Source: DATFQE01 sp963739085 (GTDB lineage: Bacteria; Actinomycetota; Thermoleophilia; Gaiellales; Gaiellaceae). Taken from it: DNA of 64,000 nucleotides. The notes beneath the pieces are model-generated. The model made no database searches. It was given only the letters and a program-made list of their open reading frames with translations, and was not told where the DNA came from. Shown here piece after piece: positions 16,903-27,125 of the stretch (positions are counted from its first letter, which is position 1; the number at the start of each line of letters is the position of its first letter). The position numbers and the translations under genes are program-made. The DNA is taken from contig CAVTZA010000013.1 in the NCBI GenBank assembly GCA_963739085.1, positions 186,001 through 250,000 on the forward strand. Direction: 5' to 3'.

Positions 16903-18254
16903 TACGCCTCGGTCGACAGGAACACGTTCTTGACCTCGGAGTAGCTCTCGAGGGCGTGCATCCCGAGCTCCCGCCCGAACCCGGACTGCTTGAAGCCGCC
17001 GAAGGGCGTCGCCACTCGCACGGAGCTATTGGAATTGACGGAGAGGACGCCCGTGTCGATCGCCCGCGCGACCCGCAGGGCGCGCGCTCCGTCGCGCGTC
17101 CAGATCGAGCCCGACAGCCCGTACGGCGTGTCGTTGGCGAGCGCGATCGCCTCGGCCTCGTCCTCGAAGGGGATCAGGGCGGCGACCGGGCCGAACACCT
17201 CCTCCCGCGCGACGCGGTCGTCGTTCGACGCCTCCACGAGCGTGCAGGGGAACCAGAAGCCGGGACCGTCTGGAGTGTTTCCACGGTAGACAACGTTACC
17301 GTCGACGTAGGACGACACGGTCTCGCGGTGCTGCGCCGAGATGAGCGGGCCCATCTCCGTCGCCTCGTCGGCTGGGTCGCCGACGCGCACGCCGGACGTC
17401 GACTCCACGAGCAGCTCGACGAAACGATCCCAGGCCGAGCGCTCCACCAGGATCCGGGAGCGGGCGCAACAGTCCTGCCCGGCGTTGTCGAAGACCGCGT
17501 AGGGTGCAGCGGCTGCTGCACGCTCGAGGTCGGAGTCCCCGAAGACCAGGTTCGCCGACTTGCCGCCGAGCTCGAGGCTCACGCGCTTGATCGTGTCCGC
17601 CGCGCCGCGCATCACGCCGGCGCCCACCTCCGTGGAGCCCGTGAAGGCGATCTTCGCCACATCGGGGTGCTCCACCAAGCGTTGGCCGACGACGCGCCCC
17701 GGCCCGACGACGACGTTGAGGACGCCCTCGGGAATGCCCGCCTCGAGCGCGAGCTCGGCCAGCCGCAGCGCCGACAGCGGCGTCAGCTCGGCGGGCTTCA
17801 GCACGACGGTGTTGCCGCACGCCAGCGCGGGCCCGAGCTTCCAGCTCGCGATGTTCAGCGGGAAGTTCCAGGGCACGATCAGCCCGCAGACGCCGAGCGG
17901 TTCGCGGAAGGTGATGTCGACGCCGCCGTCCACGGGAATCGTCTCGCCGTGGTGCTTGTCGACCGCACCCGCGTAGAAGTGGAAGACGTTCGCGACCATG
18001 GCCACCTCGCCGCGCGCCCCGGCGATCGGCTTGCCGACGTTCTGCGACTCGATCCGGGCCAGCTCCTCGGCATGTTCCTCGACGAGCGAGGCCAGCCGGC
18101 GCAGCAGGCGCGCGCGATCGGCCACGCTCACGGCCCTCCACGTGGGGAACGCGGCCCGCGCACCGGCGACGGCGGTGTCCACCTCCTCGACACCCGCCTG
18201 CTCGAGCTCGGCGATCGGCTGCTCGGTGGCCGGGTTGAGGACGGTGAGCGTCAC
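16902..18254 (-). CDS. Aldehyde dehydrogenase (PuuC/betaine-aldehyde type)
   Basis: A 450-residue NAD-dependent aldehyde dehydrogenase. VPWNFPLNIASWKLGPALA contacts the cofactor, FTGSTEVGAGVM and LELGGKSANLVF carry the general base Glu, and the nucleophile is the first Cys of AGQDCCARSRILV. EEVFGPVAALIPF and PFGGFKQSGFGRELG close the active site. This is the GbsA/PuuC/AldA-like branch. Its GTG overlaps the upstream gamma-glutamyl hydrolase stop (GTGA), the gene arrangement expected for the aldehyde step of a gamma-glutamyl-amine pathway. Betaine aldehyde is an alternative substrate given the choline-linked genes further along. Confidence 0.9.
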   Translation of the reverse strand: MTLTVLNPATEQPIAELEQAGVEEVDTAVAGARAAFPTWRAVSVADRARLLRRLASLVEEHAEELARIESQNVGKPIAGARGEVAMVANVFHFYAGAVDKHHGETIPVDGGVDITFREPLGVCGLIVPWNFPLNIASWKLGPALACGNTVVLKPAELTPLSALRLAELALEAGIPEGVLNVVVGPGRVVGQRLVEHPDVAKIAFTGSTEVGAGVMRGAADTIKRVSLELGGKSANLVFGDSDLERAAAAAPYAVFDNAGQDCCARSRILVERSAWDRFVELLVESTSGVRVGDPADEATEMGPLISAQHRETVSSYVDGNVVYRGNTPDGPGFWFPCTLVEASNDDRVAREEVFGPVAALIPFEDEAEAIALANDTPYGLSGSIWTRDGARALRVARAIDTGVLSVNSNSSVRVATPFGGFKQSGFGRELGMHALESYSEVKNVFLSTEA

Positions 18255-18963
18255 GCCCGACGCTCCTCGGCATAGCGCGAAGCTTCGTCGACCAGCGCCC
18301 GGAAGAGCGACAGGTCGTCGCTCCGCTCGGGATGCCAGACGACGGCCAGAGCGAAGCGGCGCCGCGGGTCCTCAAGCGCCTCCACCGTCCCGTCGGCCGC
18401 CCATGCGACCTCCTCGAGGTCGTCACCGATGCGTCCGAGGCCCTGGTGGTGCTCGGACGGCACCACGATGGTCTCTCCCAGCAGCGCGGCGAGCCTGCTG
18501 CCCTGCTTGACGCGGACGTCGTGCTGACGGCCGTCTCACCCGCGCCGTTGCCGTGGAGATCGGCGCCGTCGAGGTGCTGGACGATGTCGCCGCCGCGCAG
18601 GACGTTCAACAGCTGGGAGCCGCGGCAGATCGCAAGTACGGGCATGTCGCGAGCGAGAGCGTTCTCGAGCAGGGCGAGCTCGGCCTGGTCGCGCTCGGGT
18701 CGCGTGCCGGGCATCTCCGGGTGGGCCTCCGCGCCGTAGAGCGACGGGTCCACGTCCACTCCGCCCGTGACGAGCAGCCCGTCGAGTGCGTCGAGCGTCT
18801 CGCCCACGGCGTCGGTGTCCGGCGGCAGCTGCACCGGCCGTGCGCCGGCAGTCGACAGCGCGCGCACATACGCGAGCGGCGTCAGCGCGGCGAGCGAGCT
18901 CCAGTGCGCCCAGCGAGCGTCCTCGACGAACGAGGTGACACCGACGAGCGGCGTGCGCGCCAT
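18251..18963 (-). CDS. Gamma-glutamyl-GABA hydrolase-like amidotransferase, copy 1, frameshifted
   Basis: A class I glutamine amidotransferase-like peptidase C26 protein of about 237 residues, related to PuuD, which releases glutamate from gamma-glutamyl amine products. The N-terminus MARTPLVGVTSFVEDARWAH, LLVTGGVDVDPSLYGAEAHP and the nucleophile in MPVLAICRGSQLLNVLRGG are in one frame. Near 18525 a one-base loss shifts the frame, and the protein continues as HDVRVKQGSRLAALLGETIV, SEHHQGLGR and VVWHPERSDD (catalytic His-Glu). The length is 3n+2. The start ATG overlaps the stop of copy 2 (TGATG), so both copies are translated in series. Confidence 0.8.
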
Positions 18964-19674
18964 CAGCCTCGCACCTTGCGGTAGGCGCGCGCCTCATCGA
19001 CGAGAGCGCTGAAGAGCGCGAAGTCCTCGCCTTCCTCCGGGTGCCAGAGGACGCCGACCGCGAACCGCTTGCCGGGATCCTCGAGCGCCTCGACGGTGCC
19101 GTCGTCGGCCCAGCCCACCTCCTGTAGGCCGTCCCCGACCCGTCCGTACCCCTGGTGGTGGTGCGACTTGACCGGCGCGTGCTCGCCGAGCAGCCCGCCG
19201 ACGCGCGAGGCCGGGTCGAGACGCACGCCGTGGTCGGAGAACGCCCCCGGCTGGTGCTTGTGGCGCTCGTGCTCGACCTGCTCCGGGAGGTGCTGCACGA
19301 GATCGCCCCCGCGCGCGACGTTGAGCAGCTGGGAACCGCGGCAGACCGCCAGAACGGGCATGTCCCGCTGGAGCGCGGCCTGGAGCAGCCGCAGCTCCGC
19401 CTGGTCCCGGATCGGGTGCGGTTCGTCCGTCTCCGGATGTGCGTCGGCGCCGTAGAGGTCGGGGTCGAGATCGCCGCCGCCCGAGAAGATCAGTCCGTCA
19501 AGGGCGCTCAGGGTCTCCTCGAGAGCCGTCCTCGCTCGGAGGCACGATCAGCGCACGCCCGCCGGCGTGCTCGACCGCCCGGACGTAGTTGAGCGGCACG
19601 AGCGCCGCCTCCTCCGTCCACACGCCCCACCGGATTTCCTCCGCGTAAGCGGTGATGCCGATCAGCGGTCTCAT
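18963..19674 (-). CDS. Gamma-glutamyl-GABA hydrolase-like amidotransferase, copy 2, frameshifted
   Basis: A paralogue of the next gene, about 237 residues. From ATG 19674 it reads MRPLIGITAYAEEIRWGVW to IVPPSED. After an extra base near 19532 (a GG where one G is expected) it continues ALEETLSALDGLIFSGGGDL, DMPVLAVCRGSQLLNVARGG (nucleophile Cys), SHHHQGYGRVGDG and VGVLWHPEEGEDF (His-Glu pair). The length is 3n+1, consistent with one inserted base. Tandem copies suggest two gamma-glutamyl substrates or a heteromer. It is the first gene of the four-gene run ending with the SDR. Confidence 0.8.
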
Positions 19675-19749
19675 CCACCTCGAAGAACTCTCTTTCTAGT
19701 GGACTTTATTCCAGCGGCGAGGCCTGGATCGGCGCGGCGAGCCGCGCGC

Positions 19750-20723
19750 CTAGGTCGTCGCCGGCCTGCGTCTCCGCCGGACGGCGACGGACAGCACTCC
19801 CACCGCGAGCAGGACCACGATGCCCCCCACTCCGACGAGGGCATTCGCGAGGGCGTCGCGGGAGCTCCCGCTCGACCGCTGCCGGTCGAGTGCCGCGGGG
19901 CCGGCTCGGCGACAGCGAACGTGCTCGCGTCGACCATGGCCAGGGCGTTCGTTCCGTCGTCCAGCACGAGGCGTGAGCCGCCACGGTCGAGCCGCAGGCG
20001 CGGAACACCGAGGTGCCGGACGGTGAGCGAATCGAGGTCGATACAGCGGGCGGTCCGGCCGCTCGTGTCGAGCGCGTGGATGAACGGGTGCTTGCCGGCG
20101 CCGTCGTACAGCGTGTACGCCCAGCGGCCGTCGGTGCTCATCGTGCGTGTGAGCGGAAAGCCCCGCATGGCCTCGTCGGGCTCGTGCGGGTCGATGATCG
20201 GTCCCGGGATGAGACGCCCGCGGGCCGTGTCGTAGGCGCGCACGGCGTAGCGGGTCGGATCGTTCGGCGCCACGTACTGGATCAGGTAGACGAGCCGGCC
20301 GTTCGGGGAGATCGCGTCGAAGCTGAAGTCGCCGTCGAGGCGGAGGTAGCGGCTCATGCGCAGCCGCTTGGCGTCGACGATCGCGAGGTACGTGAACGGT
20401 TGCGGAAAGCTCACGCGGGACCGGATCAGGACGAGCGTCCCCCCGTCCGCCGAGATCCCGCTGGCCGTGCCGTCGAGCGCCACTGCCGGGATCGTGTAGC
20501 GCCCATGGACGAAACGCGTGCGCATGATGCGGCCGCCGCGCTGCTGCACCTGGGCCAGCACCGTGCCGCCTGGCGCCGGCAGCGCCGTGTAGCGGGTGAG
20601 GCCGATCGGGACGCCTTCGAGCCCGCCGTCGGGGACGGCGATCGGAAGGCCGTCGGCTCGTGCCGCGCCGGCGAGCACCCCCGCCACGATGAGTCCGGTC
20701 AGTGCGGTGAGCAGCGCGCGCAT
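19750..20723 (-). CDS. Secreted, membrane-anchored beta-propeller-like protein, one frameshift
   Basis: About 325 residues. A signal peptide (MRALLTALTGLIVAGVLAGA) is followed by repeated short beta-strand segments (GGTLVLIRSRVSFPQPFTYL, YLRLDGDFSFDAISPNGRLV, TMSTDGRWAYTLYDG) resembling YncE/WD40-like propeller blades. Near 19875 the frame slips, and the true C-terminus reads ALANALVGVGGIVVLLAVGV followed by LSVAVRRRRRPATT, a single membrane anchor with a basic tail. The length of 974 bases (3n+2) fits a lost base. It has a Shine-Dalgarno-like GAGGGAGG before the ATG, unlike most neighbours. Function unknown. Confidence 0.68.
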
Positions 20724-20786
20724 GTCGCCTCCCTCGTCGAGCGAATCCGTCGTCGCTACTACGCCGCTCGCGGCGTTCGGGGTCCC

Positions 20787-21544
20787 TCAGCGCGCGAGCG
20801 CGGCGAGCACCTCGTCGTGGAGGCGCCCGTTGCTGGAGACGCCGCTGCCTCCGTCGGGCCGCGCGATCCCCCCGAAGTCGGTGAACCGGCCGCCCGCCTC
20901 CTCGACGATCAGCTGCACGGGGGCGAGGTCCCAGAGGTTCACGTCCGCTTCGAGCGCGAAGTCGAGGCGGCCTTCGGCGACGAGGGCGTGATGCCAGAAA
21001 TCGCCGTAGGCCCGCTCCATCCAGACGCGTGCGGAGATGGCCCGCAGAGCGGCCCCGTGGCCGTGCTCGTCGAAGCTGCGGACGCCGCCGTGGGAGAACG
21101 AGGCGTCCTCCAAGGTGGCGACCGAGGAGACGCGGATCGGCCGTCCGTTCGCGAATGCCCCGTCGCCGCGCGCCGCCCACCAGCGCGTCCCGAGCGCGGG
21201 TGCCGACGCCACAGCGGCCACAACGGTGCCGTCCCGCTCGAACGCGATGAGCGTCGCCCAGAGCGGGATCCCGCGCACGTAGTGGCGCGTCCCGTCGATC
21301 GGGTCGAGGATCCAGCGCACGGGGCCGCCGCCGTCATCGCCGAACTCCTCGCCGACGACGGCGTCGCCGGGACGATCGCGCCCGATCGCCGGCGCAGGGC
21401 TTCTTCCGCCTCACGGTCCGCGACCGAGACCGGCGTCAGGTCGACCTTCGTCTCGACCGCGAGCTGCGGCGAGCGGAAGTACCGCATGGTGATCGAGTCG
21501 GCGAGATCGGCGAGCGACAGCGCAAAGGCAAGGTCGTCGTTCAC
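20787..21544 (-). CDS. Inositol monophosphatase-family phosphatase, one frameshift
   Basis: About 252 residues of the Mg2+-dependent, Li+-sensitive sugar-phosphatase family (inositol monophosphatase, histidinol phosphatase HisN, CysQ). The N-terminal part starts at GTG 21544 (VNDDLAFALSLADLADSITM) and includes VETKVDLTPVSVADREAEE. After a frameshift near 21390 it continues with VGEEFG, the metal motif WILDPIDGTRHYVRGIP and the second motif VNLWDLAPVQLIVEEAGG. TACGAT (21551-21556) is 6 bases before the start. HisN-type activity is plausible from the VxxxDxxVTxADxxxE spacing, but myo-inositol phosphate cannot be excluded. Confidence 0.8.
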
Positions 21545-21573
21545 GCCGCGATCGTACGGAAGGGCGACCTCCG

Positions 21574-22908
21574 TCAGCCGCGTTCGAACAGTCGCTCGCG
21601 CTCGTAGCAGGTCACGACCTCGTCGAAGAGGCGCTGCTCCGTGCGCGCGTAGTTGAGGTAGTGGTCGACAACGTCGTCGCCGAGCGCCGCCCTGGCGATC
21701 GTGCCTTCCTCGAGCGCCGCGATCGCCTCCCGCAGCGAGTGCGGGAAGCGCTCGGCATCCGACTCGTAGGCGTTTCCCTCGAGCGGCGGCGGCAGCTCCA
21801 GCTCGTTCTCGATTCCGTGCAGCCCGGCGGCGATCAGGGCGGAGAACGCAAGGTACGGATTGACGTCTCCGCCCGGTATCCGCGTCTCGGTCCGCAACGA
21901 GCCACCGTGGCCGACGATGCGGAAGCCGCAGGTGCGGTTGTCGTGCCCCCACGCGAGTGTCGTCGGAGCCCAGCTGCCCGCGGCGTAGCGCTTGTAGGAG
22001 TTGATCGTCGGCGCCAGGAGGACAGCCAACTCGCGGGAGCAGGCGATATGGCCCGCGAGGTACTGCTTGAACAGGTCGGACTCGCCCGCGAAAGCGTTCT
22101 CACCCTCCTGCCACAAGCTCGAGTGGATGTGACATGAGTTGCAGATCCAGGTGTGGTCGGGCTTGGCCATGAAGGTGATCGAGCAGCCGTTCAGGTGCGC
22201 GATCTCCTTGGCGCCGTTCTTGTAGATCGCGTGGTTGTCGGCCATCGTGACGGCATCCGCGAAGCGGAAGTTGATCTCCTGCTGACCGGGCCAGGCTTCG
22301 CCCTTGGACGTCTCGACCTTGATCCCGGCGCCCTGCATGCAGTTGCGGATCTGACGCATGAGCGGCTCGTCGTAGGTCGTGGCCAGGATGTGATAGTCGA
22401 GGATGTAGGGCACGGACGGCGTAAGATCCCGGTAGTGCTGCGCGTGTGCCTGTTCGTAGGTCTCCTTGAGCAGGAAGAACTGGAGCTCCGAGCCGAACAT
22501 GGGTGTCAGTCCGCGCTCGGCCGCGCGCTCCATCTGCTGCTTCAGCACCTGGCGCGGCGACGGCCGAACGGGTGAACCGTCGTGCCAGACGACATCGGCC
22601 AGCACGAGCGCCGTCCCCTCCAGCCACGGGATGCGGCGAAGCGTGGCGACGTCGGGCTTCAGCCCGAAGTCTCCGTAACCCTGCTCCCAGCTCGCGATCT
22701 GGTAGCCGGGAATCGGATCCATCTCAGTCTCGAGCGCAAGCAGGTAGTTGCACCCCTCGACGCCGTGTTCGGCAACGTTGTCCTCGATGAAGAACTCGGC
22801 GTGCAGGCGCTTGCCCATCAGGCGGGCCTGCATGTCGGTGAAGGCGACGAGCACCGTGTCGATCTCGCCGCTCTCGACGAGGGCCGCCAGTTCTTCGACG
22901 CCGAGCAT
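21574..22908 (-). CDS. Glutamine synthetase-like gamma-glutamyl amine ligase
   Basis: A 444-residue member of the GlnA family, expected to ligate glutamate to an amine with ATP. Key segments are MFGSELQFFLL (metal Glu), WPGQQEINFRFADAV, CHIHSSLW where true GlnA has MHxHxSL, SYKRYAAGSWAPTTLAWG, and ETRIPGGDVNPYLAFSALIA. The C-terminal adenylylation Tyr loop of type I glutamine synthetase is missing. This fits the GlnA3/GlnA4/PuuA group that glutamylates polyamines or ethanolamine. Hydrolase, aldehyde dehydrogenase and SDR genes downstream fit the same pathway. TAGGAT (22915-22920), 6 bases upstream, fixes the ATG. Confidence 0.87.
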   Translation of the reverse strand: MLGVEELAALVESGEIDTVLVAFTDMQARLMGKRLHAEFFIEDNVAEHGVEGCNYLLALETEMDPIPGYQIASWEQGYGDFGLKPDVATLRRIPWLEGTALVLADVVWHDGSPVRPSPRQVLKQQMERAAERGLTPMFGSELQFFLLKETYEQAHAQHYRDLTPSVPYILDYHILATTYDEPLMRQIRNCMQGAGIKVETSKGEAWPGQQEINFRFADAVTMADNHAIYKNGAKEIAHLNGCSITFMAKPDHTWICNSCHIHSSLWQEGENAFAGESDLFKQYLAGHIACSRELAVLLAPTINSYKRYAAGSWAPTTLAWGHDNRTCGFRIVGHGGSLRTETRIPGGDVNPYLAFSALIAAGLHGIENELELPPPLEGNAYESDAERFPHSLREAIAALEEGTIARAALGDDVVDHYLNYARTEQRLFDEVVTCYERERLFERG

Positions 22909-22936
22909 CCTGCGATCCTAAGCCGAAGCCGCCGGG

Positions 22937-24151
22937 CTAGGCAACGCGGACGACGACAGGCCCACCCTCAGCGACATCGACGGCGGCCGTCCAGCTCGAC
23001 GGCAGCCGCGCCGATCGTCCCGGCATCAGCCGCCGCACGCGCCCGCGCCAGAGCGTGCGCCCGCCCTGGCCGACCTCGACCTGTCGGGAGCCGAGGATCT
23101 CGTGCGCGCGCAGGCGGAACGGGGGCTGAGCCGTATGCTCCCGGCGACCACGACATTCGGGGCGATCCAGTGCAGGGGGGCCTCGCACTCGATCGGAACC
23201 CGTGCTGTGGGCCACGCCTCGCCCGCGAGGTAGCGGATCACGCCTCGGCGGCCCGGCGGCCGGCGAGCGCAGCCGCGTCTGCCGTTTCCGCCCCGTGCAG
23301 GACGTTCCCCGCCGCGAAGACTCCGGGTCGGGTCGTATGGAGTCCGGCGTCGACCGCCGGGCCGCGGGTTCCGGGGTCGAGAGCCACGCCTGCGAGCCCG
23401 CGAGCTCGTGGTCGGGGATCCAGCCTGCGGTGAAGACCACGAGGTCGCAGGCCACGCGCCTGAGTCGCCCGTCACGAGGTGCGTGAGCTCGACCTCCTCG
23501 ACTCGCTGGTCGCCGAGGACTTCGTCAGCTCGTGCGGGTGAGGAGAGGGACGCGGAGCGAACGGCTGCCCCGGCGCGGAAGGCGGCGAGCGTCTGGTGTC
23601 CGGCTGCTCGGTGACCATCGCGACCGCACGCGCCCCGCCGTGGGCGAGGGTGAGGAGCGCAGAGAAGCTCACGTGCTCGGCGCCGACGACCACCGCCCGG
23701 CGGCCTGACCGCTCGCCCAGGAGGTAGACGAGCTGCTGCAGCGCTCCGGTCGTGAGCACCCCCTGCGGGCGCGACCCGGGCACGAGCCGGGCGGCGCGCG
23801 GCCGTTCGCGGCAGCCCGTGGCGAGCACCGAGGCGCGCGCCTCCAGCTTGGAGCGCCGCGTGGGCTGGTTGAGCTCGAGCGCACCCTCGTCGCTCCAGCC
23901 GGTGACCTGCGTGTGCGTCCTGATCGCCACGCCCGCCTCGGCTGCGAGCTCGGCCAGGCGCGCGCGTAGCGGGGCCCGCTGAGAGGCCGATGGAGGTCGC
24001 GGAGACCGAAGCCGTGATGGCGGGCATGACGCGGAATGCCGCCGACCTCCGCCTCGCGCTCGACCACGACCACGCTCCCCGCGCCTGCCGAGCTCAGCGC
24101 GACCGCTGCGGCAAGGCCCGCCGGGCCGCCGCCGACGACGGCGACGTCCAC
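22937..24151 (-). CDS. FAD/NAD(P)-dependent oxidoreductase, several frameshifts
   Basis: About 405 residues of a two-Rossmann-fold flavoprotein. From GTG 24151 it reads VDVAVVGGGPAGLAAAVAL and VVVVEREAEVGGIPRHARHH. In another frame it continues LAELAAEAGVAIRTHTQVTG, ASVLATGCRERPRAARLVPG and RRAVVVGAEHVSFSALLTLA (second GxGxxG-like site). In a third it gives VACDLVVFTAGWIPDHELAG, then a C-terminal strand-rich piece ending GGPVVVRVA. At least three frame changes occur. It directly follows the G3P dehydrogenase-like gene and resembles the small flavoprotein partner of type II glycerol-3-phosphate dehydrogenase operons. HcnB and sarcosine oxidase alpha are distant relatives. Confidence 0.7.
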
Positions 24152-24168
24152 CCGCTCGCCCGGTGCCG

Positions 24169-25559
24169 TCAGAGCCCGCCAACCTGCCGTCCCGGTGCTC
24201 GGCCAGCAGCGCGGCGACAGTGGGCCCGCAGAAGAACCCCTGACAGCGGCCCATGAGCGCCCGCGTGCGGCGGCGGAGGCCGTCGAGGTCGCGCGCCGGG
24301 ACGGCGCTCTGCGCCGCGTCGAGGATCTCGCCGCGGGTGACGCGCTCGCAGTGGCAGACGAGCGTCCCGTAGTCCTCGTCGGAGGCGATTCGCGCGGCTC
24401 GGCGTAGGGGCGCAGCTGCCCTCGCCGATGTTCGGCATCCGCACGGCGGGGAGACCTCCGCGCGTCGCGCAGCGGCAAGCCGGCGTCACCGAGCTCGTCC
24501 CGCACGTACTCGGCGATCGCCAGCGAGGCGGTGAGCCCGGTCGAGCGGATACCGCCCACGCAGACGTAGCGCCGTCCGCATCGACGCGGAGCTGGTAGTC
24601 GGCGTGCTCGGTGGCGGCCCGCAGGCCGGCGTAGACGGCCGTGACCTCCTCGTCGAGCAGCGCAGGGACGATGCGCCGCCCGTGCTCGAGCAGGTCGGCG
24701 ATGCCCGGCCGCGGTCGAGCCCGTGTCGTTCTTGTCGCTCGACGTCCTCGGCGGTGGGACCGAGCACGACGTTGCCGAACACGGTCGGGCGACGAGCACG
24801 CCCTTCTGGTCCCGGTCGGGCACCGGCAGCAGAACGTGGCGTACCAGCGCCGCGGCGAGCTTGTCGAAGACGATCAGCTCGCCGCGCCGCGGCGTGACCG
24901 TGAACGCTCGTGGCCGAACAGACGATCGATCTCGTCGGCGTGAAGACCCGCGGCGTTGACGACCCAGCGCGCCCGCAACGCCCCGCGTGAGCTCGTCGAC
25001 GAGCCAGCCGCCGTCCGGACGCCGGGCCAGCCGCGACGCGCTCGCTCGCGATGCAGGTGCACCCCTTCGAGCACCGCCTCGGTCGCGAACGCGAGCGGCG
25101 TCGTGAACGGGCAGATGATGCTCTCGTCGGGGATCTCGAGCGCGCCGAGCGCGCCGGGGCCGAGGTGCGGCTCGCGCCCGGCGAGCTCGTCGCGGCCGAT
25201 CTGTGTCGCCCGGTCGTAGCCGTTCCGCGAGCGTTCTCCGCGATCGCCGGGAACGCGCGAGCTGCTCGTCGTCCCACGCGACCAGCAGCGCGCCCGTGCG
25301 CTCGATCGGGATGCCGACCTCCTCGGCGTAGGCCGGAGGAGGCGCATGACCGCGCGACACGAGCCGCGCCTCGAGCGTCCCGGGCTTCGCGTCGAAGCCG
25401 GTGTGCAGGATGGCGGTGTTCGCCTTGCTCGTGCCGGTGCCGACGTCGCGCGGCCGCCTCGAGGAGCACGACGCGAAGCTCGAAGCGCGCAAGCTCGCGG
25501 CGATCGCCGCGCCGACGACTCCGGCGCCGATGACGGCGACGTCGTAGCCAGCCGGGCGC

Positions 25560-25563
<4 letters not shown>
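24169..25563 (-). CDS. Glycerol-3-phosphate dehydrogenase-like flavoprotein with C-terminal BFD domain, frameshifted
   Basis: About 465 residues. The N-terminal DAO fold starts YDVAVIGAGVVGAAIA and includes GTGTSKANTAILHTGFDAKP, EEVGIPIERTGALLVAWDDE, LGALEIPDESIICPFTTPLA, WVVNAAGLHADEID and YVCVGGIRSTGLTASLAIAE. The tail carries a BFD-like 2Fe-2S segment (GTLVCHCERVTRGEI, then MGRCQGFFCGPTVAALLAEH, with Cys pairs). This is the GlpA layout seen in type II anaerobic G3P dehydrogenases. Pieces lie in three frames with at least four slips. The start is placed at a CTG (25563) that overlaps the kinase stop in the usual NTGA way; it may be a misread ATG or GTG. Confidence 0.72.
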
Positions 25564-26999
<1,436 letters not shown>

Positions 27000-27008
27000 A
27001 GCCGGCCG

Positions 27009-27014
27009 ACTATA
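27009..27014 (-). promoter_or_regulatory. -10 box (TATAGT) of glpK-like gene
   Basis: TATAGT on the minus strand lies 9 bases before the presumed start at 26999. It shares the 127-base divergent region with the permease promoter and the inverted repeat at 27048-27074. Confidence 0.5.
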
Positions 27015-27047
27015 TCGCGGGCGTACAAAGGAGCCTCGGATCGTGGG

Positions 27048-27074
27048 CCGAACGGGAGGTTGACTTCCGTTCGG
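27048..27074. promoter_or_regulatory. Inverted repeat CCGAACGG-N11-CCGTTCGG over the permease -35 box
   Basis: Perfect 8-base arms (27048-27055 and 27067-27074) enclose 11 bases that contain the permease -35 hexamer TTGACT (27060-27065). A dimeric repressor bound here would block the permease promoter. It is also about 34 bases upstream of the divergent TATAGT box of the glpK-like gene, so one regulator could control both directions. No regulator gene is adjacent. Confidence 0.5.
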
Positions 27075-27089
27075 ACGCGGAAGTAGATT
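27060..27089 (+). promoter_or_regulatory. Sigma-A-type promoter of permease gene (TTGACT-N18-TAGATT)
   Basis: TTGACT at 27060-27065 and TAGATT at 27084-27089 are separated by 18 bases. Transcription would start near 27096, leaving a leader of about 30 bases with a strong GAGGAGG Shine-Dalgarno (27111-27117) before ATG 27126. It is the clearest two-box promoter in the window and differs from the mostly leaderless neighbours. Confidence 0.6.
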
Positions 27090-27125
27090 CGCCCGTCGGC
27101 GACGGGGTCAGAGGAGGATCGGGAC

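Noticed and set aside
22937..24151. Hydrogen cyanide synthase subunit (HcnB)
   Set aside because: Similarity is limited to the shared flavoprotein fold; no hcnA or hcnC gene is present and the neighbours are glycerol-type genes.
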